Of a stretch of DNA of 36,581 bases, positions 23,548 to 32,121 are shown piece after piece. Origin of the DNA: Thermoproteota archaeon (GTDB lineage Archaea > Thermoproteota > Bathyarchaeia > Bathyarchaeales > Bathycorpusculaceae); contig JAAZBP010000203.1 of the NCBI GenBank assembly GCA_012513715.1, forward strand, positions 1 to 36,581. Direction: 5' to 3'. A program made the position numbers and the translations under genes. Under the pieces are notes generated by a model. That model ran no database searches and was not told the origin of the DNA. It saw nothing but the letters and a program-made list of their open reading frames with translations. The number at the start of each line of letters is the position of its first letter. Positions within the stretch are counted from its first letter, which is position 1.

Positions 23548-25332
23548 TCAATGACCAGCCCAGAAGGGAACCTTTTTCCGCATTATGTTAACGTATTCTT
23601 TCAATAATTCCTGCTCATCGGCGTTCAAATCGTCCAGATGGGTTGTCAACAGAACTTTAGCGTCTTTCTCAGGAATCTTCACGTAAAGAATATCTTTTTC
23701 AAATAAGTGCCTACCAGCTACAGGTTTGTCCATTGAAATAGCAACTTGCGCCCCAGCTTTAGCTTCACCTACAGCTTTACCTTGGTCTTGTATCTGCTGT
23801 AACTCACCTAACTCAGAGGTATCTTCTACACGTAGAAGACTAACTCTTGGTTTAAGTCGCCCTCCAAGAATTTCTACTCCAAAAATTGCAGGTTTAGCGC
23901 GGCGGAAAATACAATTCGGTAGAACCATCAATTTTCCAGGTTTCACAAGAGCCTCAAATTCAGCCTCGCTTTTAGCTTCACGTTTATTTTTAACCCAAGT
24001 GAGATAATTATCAATTAAATTGTAAATTATCGGTTCTTTAAATATAGGCACATTATCAGCTGCTGCCTCTATTTCCGCGTCAGGTAAAACTTTTACGCCG
24101 AACGCTAATATAGCTCCAACTAATGGTTCACGAGTTTTTACTACTGAAGCTTCGATTACATCTCTTTTACTGATGTCACCAATATCAGCCGACCTAACTT
24201 GCACATTATTAGTTCTTAGAATTTGAGCCAACGCTTCCAGAGAACCTAAAGTATCAGCTTTGACGATTACACCATCTATCTCTTTTGCAATACGTATTCT
24301 ACCTATTTCTTCAGTGATAAGTTTACAGTATTTAGCAACTTCTTCACCTGGAGGAACTACAAACAGAGGTGCACCAGCTAAAGCGCTCTCCAATCCGGGA
24401 GCAACAATTTTTACTCCTGAACTAGCATAAACACGTTCGACACTGGTAAATTTATCTCGTGGGTCTCGCATTTCATCAAGTGGTTTGGGAACTAAGAGGG
24501 TTCTTATACGAGCGGAAACTGCACCTTCTTTACCGCCTACGACCACTAAGTCGTCATTGTTTAAAGTTCCATCATAAATAATTGTGTTAAGTGTTAAACC
24601 TAAACCAGGTTCCTCTTTTACTTCCAATATTGAACCTTTTGCTGGACCATCTGTTGTTTGTAACCGTTTCTTTAGGAACTGCTGTGTTAATCCGACTAAA
24701 ACCATCACTAACTCTGATAATCCTTCTCCAGTTTTTGCGCTAGTAGGCACCAAAGCCAAGTTCATTGTGAAGTCACGAATATGATCAAAACGGTCGGTTT
24801 TGAAGTTTAATCTGGAGAATTCACCCATAACTTGGTAAAGTCGGTTATTGAAGTCTTCTTGTACGAAACTATTTTGAATTGAATAAGATTTAAGAAAAGG
24901 AGCAGATTTCTGTGCTTTCCAACCGGGGATACGATCAATCTTATTTACGGCAACAATAAAGGGTGTTTTTCGTGCTTTAAGAATATCGATACATTCTAGA
25001 GTTTGAGCCTCAAACCCTTTGAGTATATCAACAACCAAAATTGCAATATCAGCAACACTTCCACCTCTACGACGGAGGTTAGTGAAGGCTTCGTGTCCAG
25101 GAGTATCTACTATGAGTAAACCTGGAATTTCAATTCCTGTTTTAAAGCCATCCATGTAGGGGCCGATAATCTGTTTTAAAGTTTCGATTGGAAAAAAACT
25201 TGCACCGATATGTTGTGTCATACCACCAGCCTCACGTAATTGAACAGTGGTTTTCCTAAGCTCATCAAGCAAAGAAGTTTTGCCTGTATCAACGTGACCT
25301 AGAACACATACGATTGGTTGGCGTATCGGCAT
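23548..25332 (-). CDS. infB: Translation initiation factor aIF5B
   Basis: 594-residue GTPase that joins the ribosomal subunits with initiator tRNA in place. G1 GHVDTGKTS (12-20), the switch region REAGGMTQHIGA, G3 DTPGHEAF and G4 NKIDRIPGW are intact. Domain II starts near 230 (GSILEVKEEPGLG), domain III near 350, and the tRNA-binding domain IV follows with the terminal helix of archaeal/eukaryotic aIF5B (LLKEYVNIMRKK). No intein. ATG at 25332, with TTAGGAG upstream inside a hairpin. Confidence 0.96.
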   Translation of the reverse strand: MPIRQPIVCVLGHVDTGKTSLLDELRKTTVQLREAGGMTQHIGASFFPIETLKQIIGPYMDGFKTGIEIPGLLIVDTPGHEAFTNLRRRGGSVADIAILVVDILKGFEAQTLECIDILKARKTPFIVAVNKIDRIPGWKAQKSAPFLKSYSIQNSFVQEDFNNRLYQVMGEFSRLNFKTDRFDHIRDFTMNLALVPTSAKTGEGLSELVMVLVGLTQQFLKKRLQTTDGPAKGSILEVKEEPGLGLTLNTIIYDGTLNNDDLVVVGGKEGAVSARIRTLLVPKPLDEMRDPRDKFTSVERVYASSGVKIVAPGLESALAGAPLFVVPPGEEVAKYCKLITEEIGRIRIAKEIDGVIVKADTLGSLEALAQILRTNNVQVRSADIGDISKRDVIEASVVKTREPLVGAILAFGVKVLPDAEIEAAADNVPIFKEPIIYNLIDNYLTWVKNKREAKSEAEFEALVKPGKLMVLPNCIFRRAKPAIFGVEILGGRLKPRVSLLRVEDTSELGELQQIQDQGKAVGEAKAGAQVAISMDKPVAGRHLFEKDILYVKIPEKDAKVLLTTHLDDLNADEQELLKEYVNIMRKKVPFWAGH

Positions 25333-25343
25333 TGCAGTTTTTC

Positions 25344-25358
25344 TCCTAACGATTAGGA
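25344..25358 (-). promoter_or_regulatory. Hairpin over the aIF5B ribosome binding site
   Basis: On the minus strand TCCTAA, loop TCG, TTAGGA forms a perfect 6-base stem just upstream of the start. The AGGAG ribosome binding site lies in the 3' arm, so folding would hide it. It could also be a protein-binding palindrome. Role inferred. Confidence 0.4.
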
Positions 25359-25483
25359 TGATTGTAATTAGTGTTGGTTTATAAATACGCTCTTTTTATT
25401 TTGTTTTTTGTATTGTAGATGAGAACATAATTTTTTGGTAAAGCTTTTATTCAAATTGTTTCTTCTGAATTTCTGGTGATTAA

Positions 25484-25801
25484 TTGCCTTATTGTGTAAA
25501 GTGTGGTTCACATTTGAAGAAAGAGGATAGATTTTGTTTTGTATGCGGTGCAGCTACACCTAAAGTAACAAATGAAGAGTACAACGTTTCAGGTAAAGAT
25601 GTTGTTGATAAAGTTGGACAGTTACTTCATGAAGGAAACGTGACACGTATTATTGTCAAAGATGAATCAGGTAAAACTTTGTTGGAGATACCTGTAACAA
25701 TTGGTGTTGTCGGAGTTGTTGTAGCACCCTGGTTGGCAGCTTTAGGAGTTGTCGCTGCACTTGTTGCTAACTGCAAAATCGTTGTTGAAAGAAGGGAATG
25801 A
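25484..25801 (+). CDS. Zinc-ribbon DUF4342 protein
   Basis: 105 residues. N-terminal zinc ribbon with CVKCGSHLKKEDRFCFVCG (residues 4-22, four Cys in two CxxC pairs) fused to a DUF4342 domain: VSGKDVVDKVGQLLHEGNV, then IIVKDESGKTLLEIPVTIG and a hydrophobic hairpin-like end (VVVAPWLAALGVVAAL). DUF4342 function is unknown; the C-terminal segment may touch the membrane. TTG start at 25484 with GGTGA upstream. Divergent from aIF5B and convergent with the 25809 gene, 7 bases between stops. Confidence 0.85.
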   Translation: MPYCVKCGSHLKKEDRFCFVCGAATPKVTNEEYNVSGKDVVDKVGQLLHEGNVTRIIVKDESGKTLLEIPVTIGVVGVVVAPWLAALGVVAALVANCKIVVERRE

Positions 25802-25808
25802 AAAACGT

Positions 25809-26009
25809 TTAATGAGAAGGCTTTATAATAAGCAGAAAAACACCCAAAATCAACAAGATTATACTTAAAACACTAAAGAATACTCCAAACCCACCTAAAT
25901 CTGCGGTTGTAGCTGTGAAATAGAGCATAATTGCCCCAATTATTATAACAAGTATACCGATTACCCGTTCAGCTAAAGACACCCAGAAGATGTCGCCTTC
26001 TTCGCCCAT
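25809..26009 (-). CDS. Small two-helix membrane protein
   Basis: 66 residues: acidic start (MGEEGDIF), helix 1 at about 14-34 (VIGILVIIIGAIMLYF), a short Gly-rich turn and helix 2 at about 40-62. I know similar small proteins from Bathyarchaeia-like genomes but no function. ATG at 26009. Convergent with the DUF4342 gene. Confidence 0.7.
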   Translation of the reverse strand: MGEEGDIFWVSLAERVIGILVIIIGAIMLYFTATTADLGGFGVFFSVLSIILLILGVFLLIIKPSH

Positions 26010-26282
26010 GTCCTGTTTATTCCCCTTGCCTGTTTTGTTTTGTATTTCTCTGATATAAAGAGATGGGGTTATTTTAAATTATTCTATAAATCGGAGTTTA
26101 AAAGGAGTTTTCATTCTGCTTAAGAGTAGGTTGCGAATAAACAGCGTCAACATAAATTTTGACTTTAGAGAATAGTGATGTAAATTCAGTGATAACATAA
26201 GGGATATGAGATACTGAAAGTGACGATTATTTTAGAAAGCACTAAAATATTCAGGAGACAAAAGATATATTGGGTATAACCG

Positions 26283-27050
26283 TTGAAACTGAGTTTATCT
26301 AATGGAATTTTTAGCAAACTAAAAGTGAACAGCAATTTTGCAGTCATCAAAGACCTCAGTTTTGAAAATATCGAGTTTAACATGAAAACTATAAAGAAAG
26401 AAAACGATACAGGTGTATATAGGGAACAAAAAGCGCTTTTTTCGTCAGGATTAAAATGTTTAACTCTTCACTCTGCGGTTTTCCATGTAAAGGACCCGAT
26501 TGAGGTACATCAAGCGGTTTACTATGGAAAAATCTCGCTTGAATGTGCTAGGGCACTTTGTGCGCCTTTAATGACAATACATTCGAACGTTTCCAAGAAG
26601 ACACCAAAAAAGGTCAGGGAACAATGTCTGCAGAACATTTTTGGAGAGATTAAACCTTTTGCAAAAAAATTAGGAATAAAATTAGCGTTGGAGAATTTGT
26701 CACATAACTCTTCGGGGTTCGGTAAGAATGTTGAAGAAATTGAAGAAATACTTGATATAATTGATACAGATGAAGAATTAGGTATTACTTTTGATTTTTG
26801 TCATGCTTTGGAGACAAAAGTAGTTGATGAACTGATTGATAAGTACTACAGAAGAATATGTAATGTACATATGGCAAATAAAGCTCATAAACCCTTTATA
26901 AAAGAGACACCTGAATTAACTAAAATTCTTTCTAAGTTACATAACTGCGGTTATGAAGGTCCCATAACGTTAGAGTTAGACAGTAAAACCTCAATTGAAG
27001 AAATAAAGAAAACTAAAGTCTTGTTTGAGCAATTATTGAGAAGATTATAG
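26283..27050 (+). CDS. Sugar phosphate isomerase/endonuclease IV-type TIM barrel protein
   Basis: 255 residues with the metal-binding pattern of the xylose-isomerase-like TIM barrel: LTLHSAVF (first His), TIHSNVS (second His), LALENLSH (Glu), ITFDFCHA (Asp/His), NVHMANK (His) and a final LELDS (Glu). It could isomerise or epimerise a sugar or act on abasic DNA; the sequence does not decide. TTG start at 26283, with weak upstream GGT. Its 3' end overlaps the MEMO gene, on the opposite strand, by 6 bases. Confidence 0.8.
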   Translation: MKLSLSNGIFSKLKVNSNFAVIKDLSFENIEFNMKTIKKENDTGVYREQKALFSSGLKCLTLHSAVFHVKDPIEVHQAVYYGKISLECARALCAPLMTIHSNVSKKTPKKVREQCLQNIFGEIKPFAKKLGIKLALENLSHNSSGFGKNVEEIEEILDIIDTDEELGITFDFCHALETKVVDELIDKYYRRICNVHMANKAHKPFIKETPELTKILSKLHNCGYEGPITLELDSKTSIEEIKKTKVLFEQLLRRL

Positions 27051-27902
27051 GTATTTTTTGAAGCTAACAGCGGCATACCCAACAACTGCTGATAAATCAC
27101 CGGATATTTCTCCGCTATTGTGATAACTTAAAATTTTGGCTTTTGAATTGACACATTTGGCATAGGTCATCAAAGCTGCTATTGGACCGAAACCGCACGC
27201 AGTGATATTTTGGGCTTCAATTATTTCATAAAAAGTTTTAGCGTCCATATCTATTACAGATTTTAGTGCCGCCTCATCTTTTGCAGACGCGGATTTAGCT
27301 GACTCATAATGGGTCATATCTGAAGATGCTATTACGATAGAGTTTGAATTAGCTAAAGCCCTGTTTAATGAATTACCTATCTCAACAGCTGAATAGTAAT
27401 CCTGCATTTGAAAGCATATTGGTACAATTTTGAATGTGTTTCCGTAGAGAAATTGTAGAAAAGGCAACTGGACTTCGATGGAGTGTTCATATCTGTGTGC
27501 GAGTTCATCGATATCAAGAATCTTTGCTTCTTGGAGTATAAGATTAGCAATTTTTGAATCAACTTCTAAGTCTCCAAGGGGGGTTTGCCAGATTCCCTTA
27601 TTCATAATTGAAAGTGCACTACCATAACCAGTATGGTTTGGTCCTAACAAAACGATTGTTTCAGGTTTCCCATCAAAAGCCAAATCGTTAAAAGCAGTTG
27701 CTGCTACAGGCCCTGAATACATGTAGCCTGCATGAGGAGAAATTAGACCCACAATAGAGCGCGGGTAATTATTGAGGTTGATTTCCGGAAGTTTTCCCGG
27801 ACCGAAATCATGTAGGAAACAGTTTTTAATTTGTTCACGGAGAGCTTCGGCGTCGCCTTCATAGAATTGATTTGCTACGGTTGGGCGCCGAATGTTAGGC
27901 AA
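27045..27902 (-). CDS. MEMO1-family protein
   Basis: About 285 residues of the MEMO/dioxygenase-like fold. Visible: IRRPTVANQFYEGD at the start, SPHAGYMYSGP, LLGPNHTGYG, YEHSIEVQLPFLQ, ASSDMTHY and ACGFGPIAAL, with the His, His and Cys of the metal site. Function in archaea is unsettled; it may be redox related. TTG 27902 (starting PNIRRP) is preferred, four bases after the rpsB stop; a longer frame from 27947 would overlap rpsB by 41 bases. In many archaea this gene sits beside rpsB, eno and mevalonate kinase, as here. Confidence 0.9.
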   Translation of the reverse strand: MPNIRRPTVANQFYEGDAEALREQIKNCFLHDFGPGKLPEINLNNYPRSIVGLISPHAGYMYSGPVAATAFNDLAFDGKPETIVLLGPNHTGYGSALSIMNKGIWQTPLGDLEVDSKIANLILQEAKILDIDELAHRYEHSIEVQLPFLQFLYGNTFKIVPICFQMQDYYSAVEIGNSLNRALANSNSIVIASSDMTHYESAKSASAKDEAALKSVIDMDAKTFYEIIEAQNITACGFGPIAALMTYAKCVNSKAKILSYHNSGEISGDLSAVVGYAAVSFKKYL

Positions 27903-27906
27903 CCCT

Positions 27907-28689
27907 TTAGGGTTCCTCCTCCTCGTCACGTGTAACTTTGGCTTCAAAGTCTTCTATCGTCACTGGTGGGTCGCGGTCTGGTGCTAATTCGCCTCTTTCA
28001 CGAAGCACTTGCCGTGCTAATAACCAGAAAATAACTGCAAGGGCGCGTCTACCTTTATTGTTTGTCGGGATGACTAAGTCTACGCCTACGAACTCGTTGT
28101 CGGTGCTACATAATGCAACTATGGGTATTCCAACTTTACTTGCTTCTTTGACTGCCTGCGCATCTGCACGTGGGTCTGACACGATAATTACTTCGGGGTC
28201 GACACGTTTTGAGTATTGCGGATTAGAAAGCTGACCAGGTATAAATCTTCCAATTAAAGGTGTGGTACCAGTTAGTTTACAGAACATTTTAACTGGTTCA
28301 TGGGCATATAATCTTGTAGCAGCAACAGCTACTTTAGATGGTTCATAACGAGATAGAAACTTTGCAGTAGTCCTAATACGATCATCTGTTTTTTTAACAT
28401 CTAAAACAAATAAGCCGTCTGGTCTAACACGGTAAATAAACGGCTCCATATCAAGAGTTTTCATTCTTGTACCTATATGGATACCTGCAGAGAGCAATGT
28501 ATCTCTGGGTAAAAGTAATGTCTCTTCTGGCTGTGTTTCTTTAACTTCTTCTTCCTCTGCAGTGGCAGAGTCTACATTGAGTGGTTCGGCAATTTCTTCT
28601 TGAGGATTCTCTACGGTTTCAATTGGGTCCTCTTGTTCCTCTATTTCGTTTTCAACTGGTTGATTTTCTTTTACTTGGTCTTCAGACAT
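27907..28689 (-). CDS. rpsB: Small-subunit ribosomal protein S2 (uS2)
   Basis: 260 residues. An acidic Glu-rich extension (1-58) precedes the S2 core, which begins LLSAGIHIGTR and includes GLFVLDVKKTDDRIRT, PLIGRFIPGQLSNPQY and DPRADAQAVKEAS with VDLVIPTNNKGRRAL near the end. The extension is longer than in most archaeal S2, which is common in this group of genes. ATG at 28689. Between enolase (20 bases upstream) and MEMO, so the three are one operon. Confidence 0.96.
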   Translation of the reverse strand: MSEDQVKENQPVENEIEEQEDPIETVENPQEEIAEPLNVDSATAEEEEVKETQPEETLLLPRDTLLSAGIHIGTRMKTLDMEPFIYRVRPDGLFVLDVKKTDDRIRTTAKFLSRYEPSKVAVAATRLYAHEPVKMFCKLTGTTPLIGRFIPGQLSNPQYSKRVDPEVIIVSDPRADAQAVKEASKVGIPIVALCSTDNEFVGVDLVIPTNNKGRRALAVIFWLLARQVLRERGELAPDRDPPVTIEDFEAKVTRDEEEEP

Positions 28690-28709
28690 TCTTTATTCAT
28701 CTTCTTTTT

Positions 28710-29963
28710 TTAGCATACATTTAGGGCAGCCATTTTGGCTCTGCTTCCAAGGAAATGTTCAATTCTGATGAGCTCGTTTAGCTTTGCTATACGTGCCCCT
28801 TCAACCACACCAGTCTTAATAACTGGACATTTATAGGCTACAGCTAGATGGGCAATATGCCAATCACATGTGTCACCCGAACGGTGGGATACCACGGCAT
28901 CATAGCCATTTCTTTGCGCCATCTCTATTGTTTCAGCTGCATCGGTTAGGGTACCTATCTGGTTGACTTTAATGATGATAGCGTTTCCAGCGTTAATCTT
29001 AATACCATTATTTAACCTTTCAGTATTAGTTGTAAATAAATCGTCTCCACAAATGAGACAATTCTTTGATTTTCTAGTTAATTCTGCAAAGCTATCAAAG
29101 TCATCTTCATGGAAAGGATCTTCAATATATGTCAAATGGTATTTCTCGATTAACTCAAGCATATACTCAAGTTGTTCTGCTGTATCACGTTTTTTATCTC
29201 CATTTTCGTACATATACTTTTGCTCTTTAGGTTTCCAGAAGGATGACGCCGCTACATCTATACCAAAACCACATTCAAAATCTAGCTCGTTACCTACTTC
29301 TTCACATGTCCTAGCCATAATTTCAAAAGCATCATCAGTTGTAACGTTGGCTATCCATGCACCTTCATCGCTTTTACCACCGTTAAAACTGGTAATTTTC
29401 TTTTTAAGCGAGTCCCCTATTCGTTTATGTATTAGGGTATTAGCTGTTTGTGCTTCCAAAAAGCTTTCAGCACCATGGGGTAAAGCAAGGTATTCTTGAA
29501 TGCTTGGAGCTTTACCACGTGCATGTTGGCCACCACTGATACAGTTACCCAAAGGATAAGGAAGCGTATTTGCAGAGCTTCCACCTAGAAATTGGAATAA
29601 TAGTAAACCATGACTATTAGCTGCTGCTTCTGCATTCGCAAGGCTTATTGCAAAAGCAGTGTTTCCGCCTATATTCTTAAAGTCAGAAGTACCGTCTATT
29701 TCATGGAGTGTATCATCAATTTCTTGCTGAAAATCAGCATTTAAACCTGCTAATTCAGGAGCGATTAAATCATCAATCTTCTTAATAGCTTGCTCAACGC
29801 CACCCTGTGGATAATAAGATACTTCAGCTTTACCTCTGCTTTTACCTGCAGGTGCACCTACTCGACCAAAACCACCGGTTGTTATTACATCGACTTCTAT
29901 TGTTTCGTCTCCGCGGTTGTTGAAGATTTTTCGGGCAATGAGGTCCTCGATAATTGATGACAC
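28710..29963 (-). CDS. eno: Enolase (divergent)
   Basis: 417 residues, phosphopyruvate hydratase. Conserved: the Glu in GAESFLEA, Glu in SDEGAW, metal ligands D in IDVAASSFW, E in YIEDPFHEDD and D in CGDDLFTTN, Lys in IIKVNQIGT, His/Arg/Ser in VSHRSGDT and Lys in VIKTG. So the active site is kept. Unusual: the flexible N-terminal loop, SGASTG in most enolases, reads PAGKSRGKAE, and SGETED reads SGDTCD. GTG start at 29963 with GAGGT 9 bases upstream. First gene of the eno-rpsB-MEMO operon, divergent from mevalonate kinase. Confidence 0.93.
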   Translation of the reverse strand: MSSIIEDLIARKIFNNRGDETIEVDVITTGGFGRVGAPAGKSRGKAEVSYYPQGGVEQAIKKIDDLIAPELAGLNADFQQEIDDTLHEIDGTSDFKNIGGNTAFAISLANAEAAANSHGLLLFQFLGGSSANTLPYPLGNCISGGQHARGKAPSIQEYLALPHGAESFLEAQTANTLIHKRIGDSLKKKITSFNGGKSDEGAWIANVTTDDAFEIMARTCEEVGNELDFECGFGIDVAASSFWKPKEQKYMYENGDKKRDTAEQLEYMLELIEKYHLTYIEDPFHEDDFDSFAELTRKSKNCLICGDDLFTTNTERLNNGIKINAGNAIIIKVNQIGTLTDAAETIEMAQRNGYDAVVSHRSGDTCDWHIAHLAVAYKCPVIKTGVVEGARIAKLNELIRIEHFLGSRAKMAALNVC

Positions 29964-29965
29964 GC

Positions 29966-29991
29966 AACTATAACCTCAAGTGGCTATAGTT
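29966..29991 (-). promoter_or_regulatory. Hairpin covering the enolase ribosome binding site
   Basis: On the minus strand AACTATAGCC pairs with GGTTATAGTT (ten pairs, one G-U) around the loop ACTTGA, ending two bases before the GTG start. The GAGGT ribosome binding site spans loop and 3' arm, so folding would restrict translation. A dimeric regulator could also bind it as DNA. Confidence 0.45.
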
Positions 29992-30604
29992 TTGTTACGT
30001 GGTTATTTTAGTTTTCGGAAAAGCTATGTTGTTGTTAGTATTTTTTTCCGTGTTTATCCAATGATTAGGAACAGTTTAAAATTTGCAGCTACTTTTTCCG
30101 TGGCGAGTAAATGAATTTGAGGCAGTGTAAAGAAAACTTTGAACCTTCTCAGATATGTAAAATATATTTTCTATGGTTTATTTTGAAAAGCGATTTAAAC
30201 CAACTTAAGTTAACTACAATGTTAAGAAATAAATTAAGTTTAAGGCTCAAGTCATTTCCAGCAAATTCAGTTCGCTGATTTTCTAAAAAAATTTTTCTTT
30301 GATAATACACACCTAAAGAGAAGCAGTCTATTTATGGAAAATAAAAAAATGTACTACAAATAAAGAATTGATTTGATAAGTCTATGAAGCCGCTTCTAAT
30401 CGTTACGTCTTGTTTCTACCAACCACTTCGTGAGAAGAAACAATTTTTAAAAAAGTACGCTTTTTGTATAGAAAACATCATTAAAAAATGGAAACATCCA
30501 AAATAAGAAATCACTGTTTTGACCAAGAGCCGTAAACCACCAGTTCAGAACAATGTTTTTTTAGCTAACAAACATATAGCATCCTACCAAGGAGCAAAAC
30601 TAAC
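29992..30604. other. Long divergent intergenic region between eno and mvk
   Basis: 613 AT-rich bases. A 40-codon ATG frame at 30384-30506 (MKPLLIVTSCFYQPLREKK...) lacks a ribosome binding site and a family. Otherwise no convincing frame, tRNA or C/D-box RNA. The promoters of both flanking operons must lie here. The length is unusual for this compact window, so an unrecognised non-coding RNA is possible. Confidence 0.45.
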
Positions 30605-31546
30605 ATGGGCAAAGGATCAGGTTATGGAAAAGTAATTTTGTTCGGTGAACACTTCGTAGTTCATGGAATCCCCGGCATAGTTTCAGCAATTGATTCATCA
30701 ACTGAAGCTGAAGTAACGAAAGCAACTGAAGGCTTAAACATTAAAGATGAACGTAAAACAGCAAAGGGATACAGCGAAGAAAAACGTCTACAACAAATAG
30801 AATCGATTGGGCGTATGTTAAAAGCGATGAATTTGGACCCAAAAACACCGCTTAATATTTGGATAGGTGGAACACTACCCGGCTTCAGTGGACTGGGAGC
30901 TTCAGCCGCAAGCAGCGTGGCTATCGCACGGGCTATAAATGAAGAAATAAATCTCAACTTATCTAACGAAAAAATCAACTCTGTAGCTTATGAAGGAGAA
31001 AAAGCATATGCAGGTAACCCATCTGGAATAGACAACACCGCAGCTACTTATGGAGGCTTGATGTGGTTTAAGAAAAACCCTGCAGGAGGGCAAGACTTTG
31101 TTGAACGCTTGAAAATTCACAGACCAGTTGAGATAGTAATCGGCAGTACCGGTAAAGTTGCCAACACAAAAGCGATGGTTGAGGGTGTAGCTGAACGTAA
31201 AAAGAAGAACCCAGAAAAATATGATCCACTCTTTAGACAAGCTGAAAACTTAGCTAAAATAGGACGTAAAACACTTGAAGATGGCGACCTCAAGAAAGTC
31301 GGCGAACTGATGAATGAGAACCATCGGATACTTCAAGAAATCGGTGTATCTAGTAGAGAACTAGACTTACTTGTAGACATAGCAAGAAAACAAGGAGCAT
31401 TCGGCGCGAAATTAACCGGCGGCGGAGGTGGAGGCTGTATGGTAGCTTTAACTCCGGGAAAAGATCTCCAAGGCAAAGTTGCGAGTGCCTTCAAAACAGC
31501 AGGCTACGAGTTTTTAAGCACAAAAATCGGTGTAGTCACACATTAA
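30605..31546 (+). CDS. mvk: Mevalonate kinase
   Basis: 313 residues, GHMP kinase that phosphorylates mevalonate to mevalonate 5-phosphate in the cytoplasm. Motif 1 VILFGEHFVVHGIPG (10-24), motif 2 PGFSGLGASAASSVAIARA (near 93), and motif 3 KLTGGGGGGCMVAL (about 275-288) are intact; the Asp in GIDNTAATYGG is the catalytic base. ATG at 30605 with AAGGAG upstream. The first step of the route completed by the three genes at 33420-36306. A strong terminator follows, so it is expressed alone. Confidence 0.95.
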   Translation: MGKGSGYGKVILFGEHFVVHGIPGIVSAIDSSTEAEVTKATEGLNIKDERKTAKGYSEEKRLQQIESIGRMLKAMNLDPKTPLNIWIGGTLPGFSGLGASAASSVAIARAINEEINLNLSNEKINSVAYEGEKAYAGNPSGIDNTAATYGGLMWFKKNPAGGQDFVERLKIHRPVEIVIGSTGKVANTKAMVEGVAERKKKNPEKYDPLFRQAENLAKIGRKTLEDGDLKKVGELMNENHRILQEIGVSSRELDLLVDIARKQGAFGAKLTGGGGGGCMVALTPGKDLQGKVASAFKTAGYEFLSTKIGVVTH

Positions 31547-31577
31547 ACAACAATAGAGTTTTTTACTCTTTGTTGTT
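31546..31577 (+). terminator. Stem-loop terminator of mvk
   Basis: AACAACAATAGAGT (31546-31559) pairs with ACTCTTTGTTGTT (31565-31577), one bulged T, loop of five T, then TTTC. It starts at the last base of the mvk stop codon. Confidence 0.6.
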
Positions 31578-31674
31578 TTCATTCAATTTTTATTCGCCAA
31601 TTTAATGCATACACAGCTTCTTTATGGATTTTACAAGTTAAAAATAGTTGATAGATTGGTTAGAGGGTTTTGGT

Positions 31675-31845
31675 TTATGTTTTTTCTTTAGCTTTGAAGT
31701 GGGGACATGCTTGACCTTTAGGATCTAGATTTGTGAAATGAAAAAATTTACATGTACCATCATCAAAGTTAGCGCAGTCTTCATGCTTATTTTTTAGAAA
31801 GTCTGTTTTAATAACCCTACGCAAGGCATTTTTCAATGACCCCAT
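31675..31845 (-). CDS. Cys-rich microprotein, 56 residues
   Basis: ATG at 31845 has GGTG 5 bases upstream; an in-frame ATG at 31929 would add 28 residues of unlikely sequence. Basic first half (MGSLKNALRRVIKTDFLKNK), then HEDCANFDDGTC, a linker with Phe/His and QACPHFKAKEK. Three Cys plus several His could hold a metal. It resembles the protein at 2238-2399 in length, Cys-x-N/Asn-F/W-x-x-G-x-C pattern and charged ends. Function unknown. Confidence 0.65.
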   Translation of the reverse strand: MGSLKNALRRVIKTDFLKNKHEDCANFDDGTCKFFHFTNLDPKGQACPHFKAKEKT

Positions 31846-32121
31846 ATTTACACCGTCCAAACTTAGAAGGCTTATTGTAAGCCGATAGTATAACTGATGA
31901 TTGATGTTATTATTCTTTAATTTCAACACTATTCTACATACTATTTTATAATAAAAAAGAGGAACAAAGAGTCATTTCTTTACATATAGAGAAACAGAAA
32001 GGCGCATAGCCCAAATTAGCAGTAGTTTTTACTGATAAACTGGCCTATAACAGGCATTATTGAACATAATTAATAATTACGAAAAAACTTATTGCATACT
32101 TAGCTACTATTTAATGTACAA

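Noticed and set aside
27903-27947. Longer MEMO start at 27947
   Set aside because: It would overlap rpsB by 41 bases and add Arg-rich residues outside the family's normal start; TTG 27902 fits better.
30384-30506. 40-codon ATG frame before mvk
   Set aside because: It looks protein-like in places but has no ribosome binding site or recognisable family; mentioned only with the gap.
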